Assembly (NCBI GenBank): GCA_934572365.1
Contig: CAKTKX010000045.1
Location: 1 to 9,236, forward strand
Origin: an uncultured Oscillospiraceae bacterium
GTDB lineage: Bacteria > Bacillota > Clostridia > Oscillospirales > Oscillospiraceae
DNA length: 9,236 nt
Direction: 5' to 3'
Made by a program: the position numbers and the translations under genes. Of this stretch, positions 1 through 5,588 are shown piece by piece. Position 1 is the first letter of the stretch; every line of letters begins with the position of its first letter. A model generated the notes under the pieces. It was not told where the DNA came from. It made no database searches and saw only the letters and a program-made list of their open reading frames with translations.

Positions 1-299
1 AGGTAGCTTGCCGTCAGCTTCTCAAAGGGAGCCTCCACGGCCCTCGTCCTTGCCACCACCACGATGTCCCAGCCGGGTTGGAACTTTTCCTCGTTCAGGC
101 GGTAGACCTCCCGGATGCGGCGGCGGGTGCGGTTGCGCACGTGAGCCTTGCCCAGCTTTTTGCTGACGGTGATGCCCACCCGGTTCCCGCCCGTGCGGTT
201 CTTTCTGGCGTACAGCACCAGCAGACCGTCGGCAACGCCGGAGGTGTGATACAGGCGCCTGAAAATATGATTGAGCTTCAGGCTGGTTGAATACTTCAT
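1..299 (-). CDS. rnpA: Ribonuclease P protein component (3' end outside window)
   Basis: RnpA is the small basic protein that binds the catalytic RNA of RNase P and helps it remove 5' leaders from pre-tRNAs. The frame opens with ATG at 299 (MKYSTSLKLN...) and gives 99 full codons before running off the left edge, so the last residues are missing; the family is usually about 110-120 residues. Near residues 54-64 it carries the signature basic RNR helix (HVRNRTRRRIRE). The preceding segment GITVSKKLGKA and the later PGWDIVVVAR are also typical. A GAGG Shine-Dalgarno core sits at 307-310, seven bases before the ATG. It lies 101 bases downstream of rpmH on the same strand, the classic rpmH-rnpA pairing. 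A terminator-like hairpin stands in the gap and probably lowers its expression relative to L34. Family identification is from motif recognition and conserved gene order. Confidence 0.95.
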   Translation of the reverse strand, partial: MKYSTSLKLNHIFRRLYHTSGVADGLLVLYARKNRTGGNRVGITVSKKLGKAHVRNRTRRRIREVYRLNEEKFQPGWDIVVVARTRAVEAPFEKLTASY

Positions 300-313
300 A
301 CTGTTTCCTCGCT

Positions 314-350
314 AAAAAGGGAGCGGGGCGAATGTTCCATTCACCCCGCT
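314..350 (-). terminator. Terminator-like hairpin between rpmH and rnpA
   Basis: Read on the minus strand, 350-338 and 334-322 form a 13-base-pair stem with one G-U pair and a 3-base loop (337-335). It is followed by CCC and a run of five T at 318-314. This is the layout of an intrinsic terminator. It ends only four bases before the rnpA Shine-Dalgarno sequence (310-307), so it is intergenic within the rpmH-rnpA unit. Partial termination here would give abundant L34 mRNA and little rnpA mRNA. An RNA-processing or stabilising role at the rpmH 3' end is an alternative. Confidence 0.75.
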
Positions 351-400
351 GTAGCTCCCGTTTCGCTCTTAAGCGCTTTTTCCGCTCTCGGACATACGCA

Positions 401-535
401 TCAGGCGGACAGAACCTTGCGGCCCTTCGCACGACGGCGGGCCAGAACCTTGCGGCCGTTGGAAGTCGCCATTCTCTGGCGGAAACCGTGAACCTTGGAA
501 CGGTGACGGCGGCTGGGCTGATAGGTACGCTTCAT
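401..535 (-). CDS. rpmH: 50S ribosomal protein L34
   Basis: This 44-residue, strongly basic protein ([20 protein letters not shown]... ending KVLSA) is ribosomal protein L34 (bL34), a component of the large ribosomal subunit. The length and the KRTYQPS, HGFR-RM and [13 protein letters not shown] blocks match the family throughout. The start at 535 has a strong AGGAGGTG ribosome binding site at 544-551, eight bases upstream, and a near-consensus promoter about 90 bases further up. It is the first gene of a unit with rnpA. In many Bacillota dnaA lies directly upstream of rpmH; here the upstream neighbour is a CapA-like lipoprotein gene instead. The frame is too short to stand out by length, but family identity is clear. 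Confidence 0.97.
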   Translation of the reverse strand: MKRTYQPSRRHRSKVHGFRQRMATSNGRKVLARRRAKGRKVLSA

Positions 536-565
536 TTAGGATACACCTCCTGTCAAAATACAATA

Positions 566-591
566 TGCTCAACAGCCTTTCGGCCGCAGCA
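566..591 (-). other. Leader hairpin with GAAA loop upstream of rpmH
   Basis: In the untranslated leader of rpmH (roughly 622-536) the minus-strand RNA can fold a hairpin. TGCT (591-588) pairs with AGCA (569-566), and GCGGCC pairs with GGCTGT (two of the pairs G-U) under a GAAA tetraloop (581-578), with a 2-base bulge. A second small stem, GACTG/CAGTC, lies nearer the 5' end around 617-602. Such a structured leader could matter for mRNA stability or ribosomal-protein feedback, but the sequence shows only the fold potential. Confidence 0.4.
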
Positions 592-628
592 ACACATGCT
601 CAGACTGATACTACAGTCATACCCGCTC

Positions 629-657
629 ATTATAACCGAAAAACATTGTTTGGTCAA
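629..657 (-). promoter_or_regulatory. Sigma-A type promoter for rpmH-rnpA
   Basis: Minus strand: -35 TTGACC at 657-652, a 17-base spacer, and -10 TATAAT at 634-629, a near-perfect housekeeping promoter. Predicted transcription start is around 622, giving a leader of about 85 bases before the rpmH ATG. The -35 box begins only 18 bases after the capA stop codon. No hairpin terminator is visible between capA and this promoter, so readthrough from the typA-capA unit is possible. Confidence 0.92.
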
Positions 658-675
658 TCTTTTTTTATTCTTCTG

Positions 676-1767
676 TCAGTCTATTTTCAAATTCCCGCCG
701 GAGAAGGTTCCATCCAACTTGGAAAGGACGCGGTTGTACGCTTCCGTCCCCGGCTCGTAGGGAGTTGGCTGGAAATTGTTCCGCCCGGTGACGGAGCTGA
801 CGCTGGCGGGTACGACGGTCAGCTGTCCCAGTCTGACGTTTCCCTCCCCGTCCCGGATGACCTCCTGCTGCACCAGCGCCGTGTCGTAGTCCCTGGGGGC
901 GCCGTTGCCGCCGAAGCTGAAATTCCCCAGAGAGTAGAAAAGGATGCCGCCGCCGTATTCCTCAATGGGCTGCAAGACATGGGGATGGGAGCCGAATACG
1001 ATGTCCGCCCCGGCGTCAATGGCGGCGTGACCCACCCGCTCCTGTTCTTCGGTGGGGCGGTAGGTACCCTCCACGCCCCAGTGGGGGGCGAAGATGACCA
1101 AGTCAACCCCCTGCTCCCGCAGAGCGGCGATTTTCGCGGTCATGTCCTCCACGTCCAGCTTGTAGTACACGGCGGCATACAGCCCGATGGTCAGGCCGTT
1201 TTCCGTGGTGACCACGGCGGTGCTGTCCCGCTCCACGTAGGGGACGCCTGCCTGTTCCAGTACCGCCAGGGTGGAAGCGTAGCCGCTTGCCCCGTAGTCC
1301 ATGGAATGGTTGTTGGCCACGGTCACGGCCTCAATGGAGTTTTCCGTCAGGCAGTTTACATAGGCCGTGGGGCCGTGGAACACATGCTTTTTGGGCATGG
1401 GATTGCCCTCGTCGCACAGGGGGCCTTCCAGATTCACCATGGAGAATTCGTCGTTTGCGAAATAGTCAATCACATTGGCGAAGGGATAGGCGTAGTCCTC
1501 GCCCACGGTTTTGATAAAACCGTAGTCCGCGAAATAGTTGGTCGGATTGCTGCCGAAGGTGCAGTCTCCCGCGAAGGTCAGAAGGAAGTGTTCCTCCTTG
1601 GGCTGCGTCTCGGTGGGAAGGGTCTCCGGCCGGGAAGTCTGCGCCGGCTGTGTCGTAACGGCCTGGGTCTCCGGCAAGGTGGGCGCAGTGGTTTCAGGCG
1701 CGGCATGTCCGCAGCCCGTCAGCAGAAGGATTAGCAGAATGCAGCCCGGCAAAAATCGGGTTTTCAC
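676..1767 (-). CDS. CapA-family lipoprotein (PGA_cap metallophosphatase-like)
   Basis: The 363-residue protein belongs to the CapA / PGA_cap family, whose fold resembles calcineurin-like metallophosphoesterases. The founding members take part in poly-gamma-glutamate capsule export; most homologues have no known substrate. Residues 1-18 are a lipoprotein signal peptide with lipobox L16-T17-G18-C19, so it should be anchored to the outer face of the membrane. A Thr/Pro/Glu-rich linker (about 22-58) precedes the domain. Candidate metal-site and core motifs follow: AGD (66-68), NLEGPL (112-117), ANNH (151-154), HWG (229-231), GSHPH (259-263) and YSLGNF (278-283). The start is GTG at 1767, one base after the typA stop, with a weak AGGA about 12 bases upstream, suggesting translational coupling to typA. 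There are no capB/capC-like neighbours, so a capsule role is doubtful and a general envelope function is equally possible. Confidence 0.9.
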   Translation of the reverse strand: MKTRFLPGCILLILLLTGCGHAAPETTAPTLPETQAVTTQPAQTSRPETLPTETQPKEEHFLLTFAGDCTFGSNPTNYFADYGFIKTVGEDYAYPFANVIDYFANDEFSMVNLEGPLCDEGNPMPKKHVFHGPTAYVNCLTENSIEAVTVANNHSMDYGASGYASTLAVLEQAGVPYVERDSTAVVTTENGLTIGLYAAVYYKLDVEDMTAKIAALREQGVDLVIFAPHWGVEGTYRPTEEQERVGHAAIDAGADIVFGSHPHVLQPIEEYGGGILFYSLGNFSFGGNGAPRDYDTALVQQEVIRDGEGNVRLGQLTVVPASVSSVTGRNNFQPTPYEPGTEAYNRVLSKLDGTFSGGNLKID

Positions 1768-1768
1768 G

Positions 1769-3604
1769 TCAGGCGTTGTCCTGAGCGCGCTTCTTCATCA
1801 GATTGCGCATACGTGCCGCGTGATCCAGCTCCCGCTTACGGATACGCAGGCTCTTGGGGGTGCATTCCAGCAGCTCGTCGTCCGCCAGGAATTCCAGGCA
1901 CTGCTCCAGAGAGAGAATGCGGGGGGGCGTCAGCCGGAGGGCTTCGTCGGAACCGGCGGCGCGCATATTGGTCAGCTGCTTTTTCTTGCAGACATTCACG
2001 GTCATATCCTCGTTGCGGCTGCAAACGCCCACGACCATACCGGCATAAACCGGCGTGCCGGGACCGATGAACAGCGCGCCCCGCTCCTGCGCCGCCGCAA
2101 GACCGTAGGCCACGGCCTCGCCGGTCTCAAAGGCGATGAGGGAGCCCACCTGCCGCCGCTCGATCTCGCCCTTCATGGGGGCGTAGGAATCCAGCACCGA
2201 GGACATGATGCCCTCGCCCCGGGTATCGGTGAGGAACTCATTGCGGTAGCCGAACAGACCCCGGGAAGGAACCAGGAACTCCAGGCGGTAGCGGCTGCCC
2301 ATGGGGGTCATGCCCAGAAGATCACCCTTCCGCTTGCCCATTTTTTCAATGACGGAACCCATGCACTCCTCCGGCACATCGGCGACCATCCGCTCGATAG
2401 GCTCGCAGACCTTGCCGTCCACCTCCCTGGTCAGCACGCGGGGGGTAGACACGGAGAACTCGTAGCCCTCCCGGCGCATGGTCTCCATGAGGATGGACAG
2501 GTGCATTTCGCCCCGTCCGGCCACGTTGAAGGAATCCGTTCCCTGCTCGGTGACGTGGAGGGAAACGTCCTTGAGAAGCTCCCTTTCCAGCCGGTCGCGA
2601 AGGTTCCGGGAGGTGACGAACTTGCCCTCCTTGCCCGCGAAGGGGGAATCGTTGACGGCGAAGGTCATTTCGATGGTGGGGTCGGAAATCTTCACAAAGG
2701 GCAGCGGCTCCACGCACTCCGGGGCGCACAGGGTGCGGCCGATGGTGATGTCCGCCATACCGGACAGCGCCACGATCTCACCGGCGTGGGCCTCCTGGAC
2801 GGGGTTCTTGCTCAGGCCGTCGAACTCGTACAGCGCCACGACCTTGCCCTTTGTTTTCACGTTTGCGTCGTGGAAGTCGCAGATGGTGACCTCCTGATTG
2901 ACCTTGATGGTACCCCGCTCCACACGACCGACGGCGATACGGCCGACGTAGTCGTTATAGTCGATGGAGGAAACCAACAGCTGAAGCGGCGCGGTGTCGT
3001 CGCCCTCGGGGGCGGGAATATAATTGACGATGGTCTCGAACAGGGGGGTCAGGTCAGTGCCCACCTCGTCGGGACTGTAGGAAGCCGTACCCTGACGGCC
3101 GGAGCAGAACACGGTGGGGCTGTTGAACTGCTCGTCGGTGGCGTTCAGATCCAGCAGCAGCTCCAGCACCTCGTCCATGACCTCATGCACCCGGGCGTCG
3201 GGCTTGTCGATCTTGTTCACCGCCACGATGACCTTGTGACCCAGCTCCAGCGCCTTCTGCAAGACGAAACGGGTCTGGGGCATGGGGCCTTCGGCGGCAT
3301 CCACCAGCAGAATGACGCCGTTGACCATTTTCAGAATGCGCTCCACCTCACCGCCGAAGTCGGCGTGACCCGGGGTGTCCACGATGTTGATCTTGTAGTC
3401 CTTATAATGCACGGAGGTGTTCTTGGCCAGAATGGTGATGCCCCGCTCCCGCTCCAGATCGCCGGAGTCCATGACCCGCTCCACGGTGGCCTGATTTTCC
3501 CGATAGATACCACCCTGCTTGAGCATTTCGTCCACCAGGGTGGTCTTGCCATGGTCGACGTGGGCGATGATGGCAATGTTGCGAATTTTATCCTGAGGTA
3601 CCAT
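1769..3604 (-). CDS. typA: Ribosome-associated translational GTPase TypA/BipA
   Basis: TypA (BipA) is an EF-G-like GTPase that binds the 70S ribosome and supports 50S assembly and growth under cold or other stress. The 611-residue product has the usual family length. GTPase motifs in order are AHVDHGKTT (14-22, P loop), RGITI (54-58), DTPGH (76-80), NKID (130-133) and a G5-like CSGRQG (167-172). Domain II, the EF-G III/V-like domains and the BipA-specific C-terminal domain follow, with hallmark stretches GYRNEFLTDTRGEG and KKKQLTNMRAAGSDEALRL. I chose ATG 3604: it has GGGAGA at 3611-3616, six bases upstream. The further upstream ATG at 3661 lies before the -10 box of the promoter and cannot be on the transcript. 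The gene has its own promoter and is followed after one base by the CapA-like gene. Nothing is truncated. Confidence 0.97.
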   Translation of the reverse strand: MVPQDKIRNIAIIAHVDHGKTTLVDEMLKQGGIYRENQATVERVMDSGDLERERGITILAKNTSVHYKDYKINIVDTPGHADFGGEVERILKMVNGVILLVDAAEGPMPQTRFVLQKALELGHKVIVAVNKIDKPDARVHEVMDEVLELLLDLNATDEQFNSPTVFCSGRQGTASYSPDEVGTDLTPLFETIVNYIPAPEGDDTAPLQLLVSSIDYNDYVGRIAVGRVERGTIKVNQEVTICDFHDANVKTKGKVVALYEFDGLSKNPVQEAHAGEIVALSGMADITIGRTLCAPECVEPLPFVKISDPTIEMTFAVNDSPFAGKEGKFVTSRNLRDRLERELLKDVSLHVTEQGTDSFNVAGRGEMHLSILMETMRREGYEFSVSTPRVLTREVDGKVCEPIERMVADVPEECMGSVIEKMGKRKGDLLGMTPMGSRYRLEFLVPSRGLFGYRNEFLTDTRGEGIMSSVLDSYAPMKGEIERRQVGSLIAFETGEAVAYGLAAAQERGALFIGPGTPVYAGMVVGVCSRNEDMTVNVCKKKQLTNMRAAGSDEALRLTPPRILSLEQCLEFLADDELLECTPKSLRIRKRELDHAARMRNLMKKRAQDNA

Positions 3605-3651
3605 AAAAAGTCTCCCTTTCGAAACCGAATTACACAAAATATCGACTATAG

Positions 3652-3680
3652 AGTATAGCACATTGACGAAATAAATGCAA
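3652..3680 (-). promoter_or_regulatory. Promoter of typA-capA
   Basis: Minus strand: -35 TTGCAT at 3680-3675, a 17-base spacer, and -10 TATACT at 3657-3652, placing the start of transcription near 3645 and giving a leader of about 40 bases to the typA ATG. The upstream side is very A/T-rich and may act as an UP element. The hexamers almost equal those of the uraA promoter (TTGCAA-17-TATACT). Confidence 0.85.
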
Positions 3681-3711
3681 TATTTTTGTTGGATATTCCG
3701 AATATTTTTGT
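3679..3711. repeat. Paired AATATTTTTGT repeats flanking a palindrome, upstream of typA
   Basis: AATATTTTTGT occurs at 3679-3689 and again at 3701-3711, a period of 22 bases or about two helical turns. Between and overlapping them is a perfect inverted repeat ATATTC-C-GAATAT at 3693-3705. The block overlaps the upstream edge of the typA -35 box and sits between it and the uraA terminator. In-phase A/T tracts suggest an UP element or DNA bend; the palindrome could be an operator. No regulator is encoded nearby. Confidence 0.5.
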
Positions 3712-3720
3712 GTTTTCCCG

Positions 3721-3753
3721 AAGAAAAGAGGCGGAGCCTGCGGCTCCGCCCCT
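3721..3753 (-). terminator. Intrinsic terminator of uraA
   Basis: Minus strand: GGCGGAGCC (3750-3742), a 3-base loop, and GGCTCCGCC (3738-3730). The stem is extendable by three more pairs (AGG with TCT) to 3753/3727. TTTT, C, TT follows at 3727-3721. It starts 14 bases after the uraA stop and separates uraA from the typA promoter. Confidence 0.92.
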
Positions 3754-3767
3754 GGGAAAATCGGATA

Positions 3768-5123
3768 TTATTCAGCTCTCGTGCCGAAGTTGACGGAGGT
3801 ATCGCCCTGCTCGTTGGTGCCGAACTCGTAGTCCTTGCCGGGGAGTACGGCGTTCATCAGGATGCCCACCAGCGCGGCCACGGCCAGACCGGACAGGCTG
3901 ATGGTCACGCCGCCGACGGGGATGACAATGGCGCCGTTGTAGGTCACGCCCACGGCCAGACCCATGATCATGGCGGCAACCAGCACGTTGCGGCTCTTGG
4001 TGAAGTCCACGTTGTTCTCAACCACGTTCCGCACGCCCACGGCGGAGATCATGCCGTACAGCACCAGGCTCACGCCGCCCATGGTAGCGGCGGGCATAGC
4101 GACGATCAGCGCGGCAAACTTGGGGCAGAAGGAAAGGATGATGGCAAACAGAGCGGCCAGACGGATGACCTTGGGATCATAGACCTTGGACAGCGCCAGA
4201 ACGCCGGTGTTCTCGCCGTAGGTGGTGTTGGCCGGTGCGCCGAAGAGGGCGGCCACGGTGGTGGCCAGGCCGTCGCCCACCAGGGTGCGGTGCAGGCCGG
4301 GGTCAGCCACATAATTCTTTTCCACGGTGGAGGAAATGGCGCAGATGTCGCCGATGTGCTCCACGACGGTGGCCAGGGAAATGGGGGCGATGGTGATAAT
4401 GGCGGTCAGCAGCATACCGCTGTCAAAATCCTTGCCGAAGATGGAGAAGGCGGTGTTGCCCCAGATCACGGGCAGGCCGATCCAATCGGCCTCGGCCACG
4501 GTCTTGGCAACGTTGGCACGGGCGGCGGGATCCACGATCATGGCGAACAGGTAGGAGCCGAGAACGCCCAGCAGAATGGGAACGATCTTCACCATGCCCT
4601 TGCCCCAGATGTTGCAGACCACAACCACCAGGATCGCGACCAGGGCGACCCACCAGTTGCCGCGGCAGTTATTGATGGCGGAACCGGCCAGAGACAGGCC
4701 GATGCAGATGATGATGGGGCCGGTGACGATGGGCGGGAAGAAGCGCATGACCTTCTTCGCGCCGAAGAGCTTGAAGAAGAGCGCCAGAACCAGATATACA
4801 AGACCCGCCACGGCGACGCCGAAGCAGGAGTAGGTCAGCGGGATGTCCTGTCCGGAAGCGGTGACCAGGCCGTAAGCACCCAGGAATGCGAAGGAGGAGC
4901 CCAGGAATGCGGGAACCTTCCGTCCGGTGATCAGGTGGAACAGCAGCGTGCCGAGACCGGCAAAGAGCAGGGTGGTGGATACGTTCAGTCCGGTGATTGC
5001 GGGAACCAGAACCGTTGCACCGAACATTGCGAACAGGTGCTGCAAGCCCAGAACCAGCATTTTGGGGGTACCCAGAGTACTTGCGTCATAAACCGCGTCG
5101 GTATTCTTTTCGGGAGTAGCCAT
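3768..5123 (-). CDS. uraA: Uracil permease, NCS2 family (UraA type)
   Basis: This is a nucleobase:cation symporter-2 permease that brings uracil into the cell, by proton symport in the characterised E. coli UraA. The 451-residue product is almost wholly hydrophobic, consistent with the family's 14 membrane segments. It shows UraA hallmarks: QHLFAMFGATVLVP (28-41), the KVPAFLGSSFAF loop (69-80), VEHIGD with Glu255, and the signature NTTYGENTGV with Glu304. These two Glu correspond to the uracil-binding Glu241 and Glu290 of E. coli UraA. I start at ATG 5123 (MATPEKN) because AAAGG lies about nine bases upstream. The ATG three codons earlier overlaps that Shine-Dalgarno sequence. The gene has its own promoter, an attenuator-like leader hairpin and a 3' terminator. 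The adjacent nucleoside-type ABC operon fits a salvage role. Uracil rather than xanthine specificity is inferred from UraA similarity. Confidence 0.94.
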   Translation of the reverse strand: MATPEKNTDAVYDASTLGTPKMLVLGLQHLFAMFGATVLVPAITGLNVSTTLLFAGLGTLLFHLITGRKVPAFLGSSFAFLGAYGLVTASGQDIPLTYSCFGVAVAGLVYLVLALFFKLFGAKKVMRFFPPIVTGPIIICIGLSLAGSAINNCRGNWWVALVAILVVVVCNIWGKGMVKIVPILLGVLGSYLFAMIVDPAARANVAKTVAEADWIGLPVIWGNTAFSIFGKDFDSGMLLTAIITIAPISLATVVEHIGDICAISSTVEKNYVADPGLHRTLVGDGLATTVAALFGAPANTTYGENTGVLALSKVYDPKVIRLAALFAIILSFCPKFAALIVAMPAATMGGVSLVLYGMISAVGVRNVVENNVDFTKSRNVLVAAMIMGLAVGVTYNGAIVIPVGGVTISLSGLAVAALVGILMNAVLPGKDYEFGTNEQGDTSVNFGTRAE

Positions 5124-5167
5124 AAAAATCATCCTTTCTGTCTTTTGCGAGTTTTCGTGCTTTCATG

Positions 5168-5205
5168 AAAAAAGAGGCCCTAGGGTTGACCTAAGACCTC
5201 CTTTT
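5168..5205 (-). terminator. Leader terminator (attenuator candidate) upstream of uraA
   Basis: Minus strand: an 11-base-pair stem with two G-U pairs, GAGGTCTTAGG (5200-5190) with CCTAGGGCCTC (5184-5174). The loop is 5 bases, and six T follow at 5173-5168. AAAAG before the stem can pair with part of the T run. It lies between the predicted transcription start (about 5215) and the uraA ATG (5123), so it must be read through for expression. Only about 10-15 transcribed bases precede it, which leaves little room for a conventional antiterminator. I do not see the PyrR binding consensus (CCAGAGAGG-like loop). Confidence 0.8.
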
Positions 5206-5221
5206 CACACACTTCTGTGAC

Positions 5222-5250
5222 AGTATACCTCGTTTTCCCCGATATTGCAA
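5222..5250 (-). promoter_or_regulatory. Promoter of uraA
   Basis: Minus strand: -35 TTGCAA at 5250-5245, a 17-base spacer, and -10 TATACT at 5227-5222. The predicted start is around 5215, giving a leader of about 90 bases that contains the attenuator-like hairpin. Just after the -10, TCACA...TGTGA can form a small stem. Confidence 0.85.
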
Positions 5251-5308
5251 GGAAATATCCCGGATTCCGCCGCCAAAATATGAACGATTTGTGAAGTCAT
5301 TTTTGTGG

Positions 5309-5330
5309 ATTCTGCCATTCAGAGCAGAAT
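5309..5330. repeat. Small hairpin ATTCTGC/GCAGAAT
   Basis: Seven-base arms at 5309-5315 and 5324-5330 enclose an 8-base loop. This is the outermost and weakest hairpin of the gene-free interval 5251-5588. The rest of 5251-5337 shows nothing I can name. Confidence 0.4.
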
Positions 5331-5337
5331 TGGACAC

Positions 5338-5511
5338 GCAGTCTCCGATTTGGCGCATCAAAAAGCCTCGCAGAGTTTGCCGCCCGCAGGCGGCAAATAA
5401 AGTTTTAATCATTTTCTGCCGGGGCGTGTACCTGGCAGAAAATACCTTACAGGTTGCGAAGTGTGCGAGTTGGCCGCCGCAGGCGGCCAAGGAGTGCGCG
5501 CAGCAGACTGC
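5338..5511. other. Nested palindrome element (possible structured RNA or dispersed repeat)
   Basis: The 174-base block has no credible gene but can close on itself. GCAGTCT (5338-5344) complements AGACTGC (5505-5511). GCGCA (5353-5357) complements TGCGC (5495-5499). CTCGCA (5367-5372) complements TGCGAG (5464-5469). Inside are four local hairpins: TTTGCCGCC/GGCGGCAAA with loop CGCA (5376-5397), ATTTTCTGCC/GGCAGAAAAT (5411-5443), a short ACCT/AGGT (5444-5454), and TTGGCCGCC/GGCGGCCAA with loop GCA (5470-5490). All pairings are compatible with each other, giving one multibranched fold. The pairs are Watson-Crick, so the strand cannot be chosen from the fold. It may be a small non-coding RNA, a palindromic intergenic repeat (REP or MITE type), or stacked processing/termination signals. 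I do not recognise a known RNA family, and no good promoter was found on either strand. Confidence 0.55.
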
Positions 5512-5519
5512 AAACCCCT

Positions 5520-5550
5520 TGTTCTAAAAGGCCAGCGGCCTTTTAGAACA
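5520..5550. terminator. Bidirectional terminator-like hairpin AAAAGGCC/GGCCTTTT
   Basis: A perfect 14-base-pair stem (5520-5533 with 5537-5550) with a 3-base loop. The core GGCC/GGCC is flanked by AAAA on one side and TTTT on the other, so it could stop transcription from either direction. It is the second hairpin met by polymerase leaving the ABC operon. It would also be the 3' end of any plus-strand transcript of the 5338-5511 element. Confidence 0.6.
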
Positions 5551-5551
5551 G

Positions 5552-5585
5552 TTTTCCGGGGCTTCCCACTGGAAGCCCCGGAAAA
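5552..5585 (-). terminator. GC-rich hairpin directly after the ABC operon
   Basis: A perfect 15-base-pair stem (5552-5566 with 5571-5585), loop of four, starts three bases after the stop codon of the last permease gene. The T stretch is on the 5' side of the stem and the 3' side ends in AAAAC on the minus strand, so it lacks the usual trailing U run. It may work together with the next hairpin as a tandem terminator or protect the operon mRNA from 3' decay. Confidence 0.6.
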
Positions 5586-5588
5586 ATA

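Noticed and set aside
22..432. A 136-codon minus-strand frame over rnpA and the rpmH end
   Set aside because: It is out of frame with both rnpA and rpmH, which are unmistakable, and it reads through the terminator-like hairpin.
536..675. Replication origin (DnaA boxes) beside rpmH
   Set aside because: No TTATCCACA-like boxes or AT-rich unwinding cluster are visible. The interval is fully explained by the rpmH leader and promoter.
1538..3658. A 706-codon open frame on the plus strand opposite typA and capA
   Set aside because: It mirrors conserved genes. The product is His/Gly/Gln/Val-rich without any domain, as expected for antisense of GC-rich codons, and no ribosome binding site supports it.
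3605..3661. N-terminal extension of TypA to the ATG at 3661
   Set aside because: That ATG lies upstream of the -10 box, and the extra residues are not typical of TypA. ATG 3604 has a good ribosome binding site and starts the conserved IRNIAIIAHVDHG region.
5089..5166. Possible 26-codon leader peptide starting at ATG 5166 (MKARKLAKDRK...) overlapping the uraA start
   Set aside because: The ATG directly follows the U run of the leader terminator and has no Shine-Dalgarno sequence. A regulatory peptide is not supported.
3675..5168. A 497-codon plus-strand frame opposite uraA, and similar ones at 565-1734 and 6527-7705
   Set aside because: They are composition shadows of well-recognised minus-strand genes, with low-complexity His/Gly/Asp/Gln content and no family resemblance.
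5124..5221. PyrR binding site or known riboswitch in the uraA leader
   Set aside because: The loop consensus for PyrR is missing, and the leader is too short for a purine, xanthine or other known riboswitch I can recognise.
5191..5490. Small open frames over the hairpin region (minus 5191-5490, plus 5291-5527)
   Set aside because: They translate palindromes and, on the minus strand, the uraA promoter. They have no ribosome binding site and no recognisable family. The interval is better explained as a structured non-coding element.
5338..5511. CRISPR array or insertion sequence in the repeat-rich interval
   Set aside because: There are no regularly spaced identical repeats with unique spacers and no transposase frame. 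The repeats are inverted and nested.
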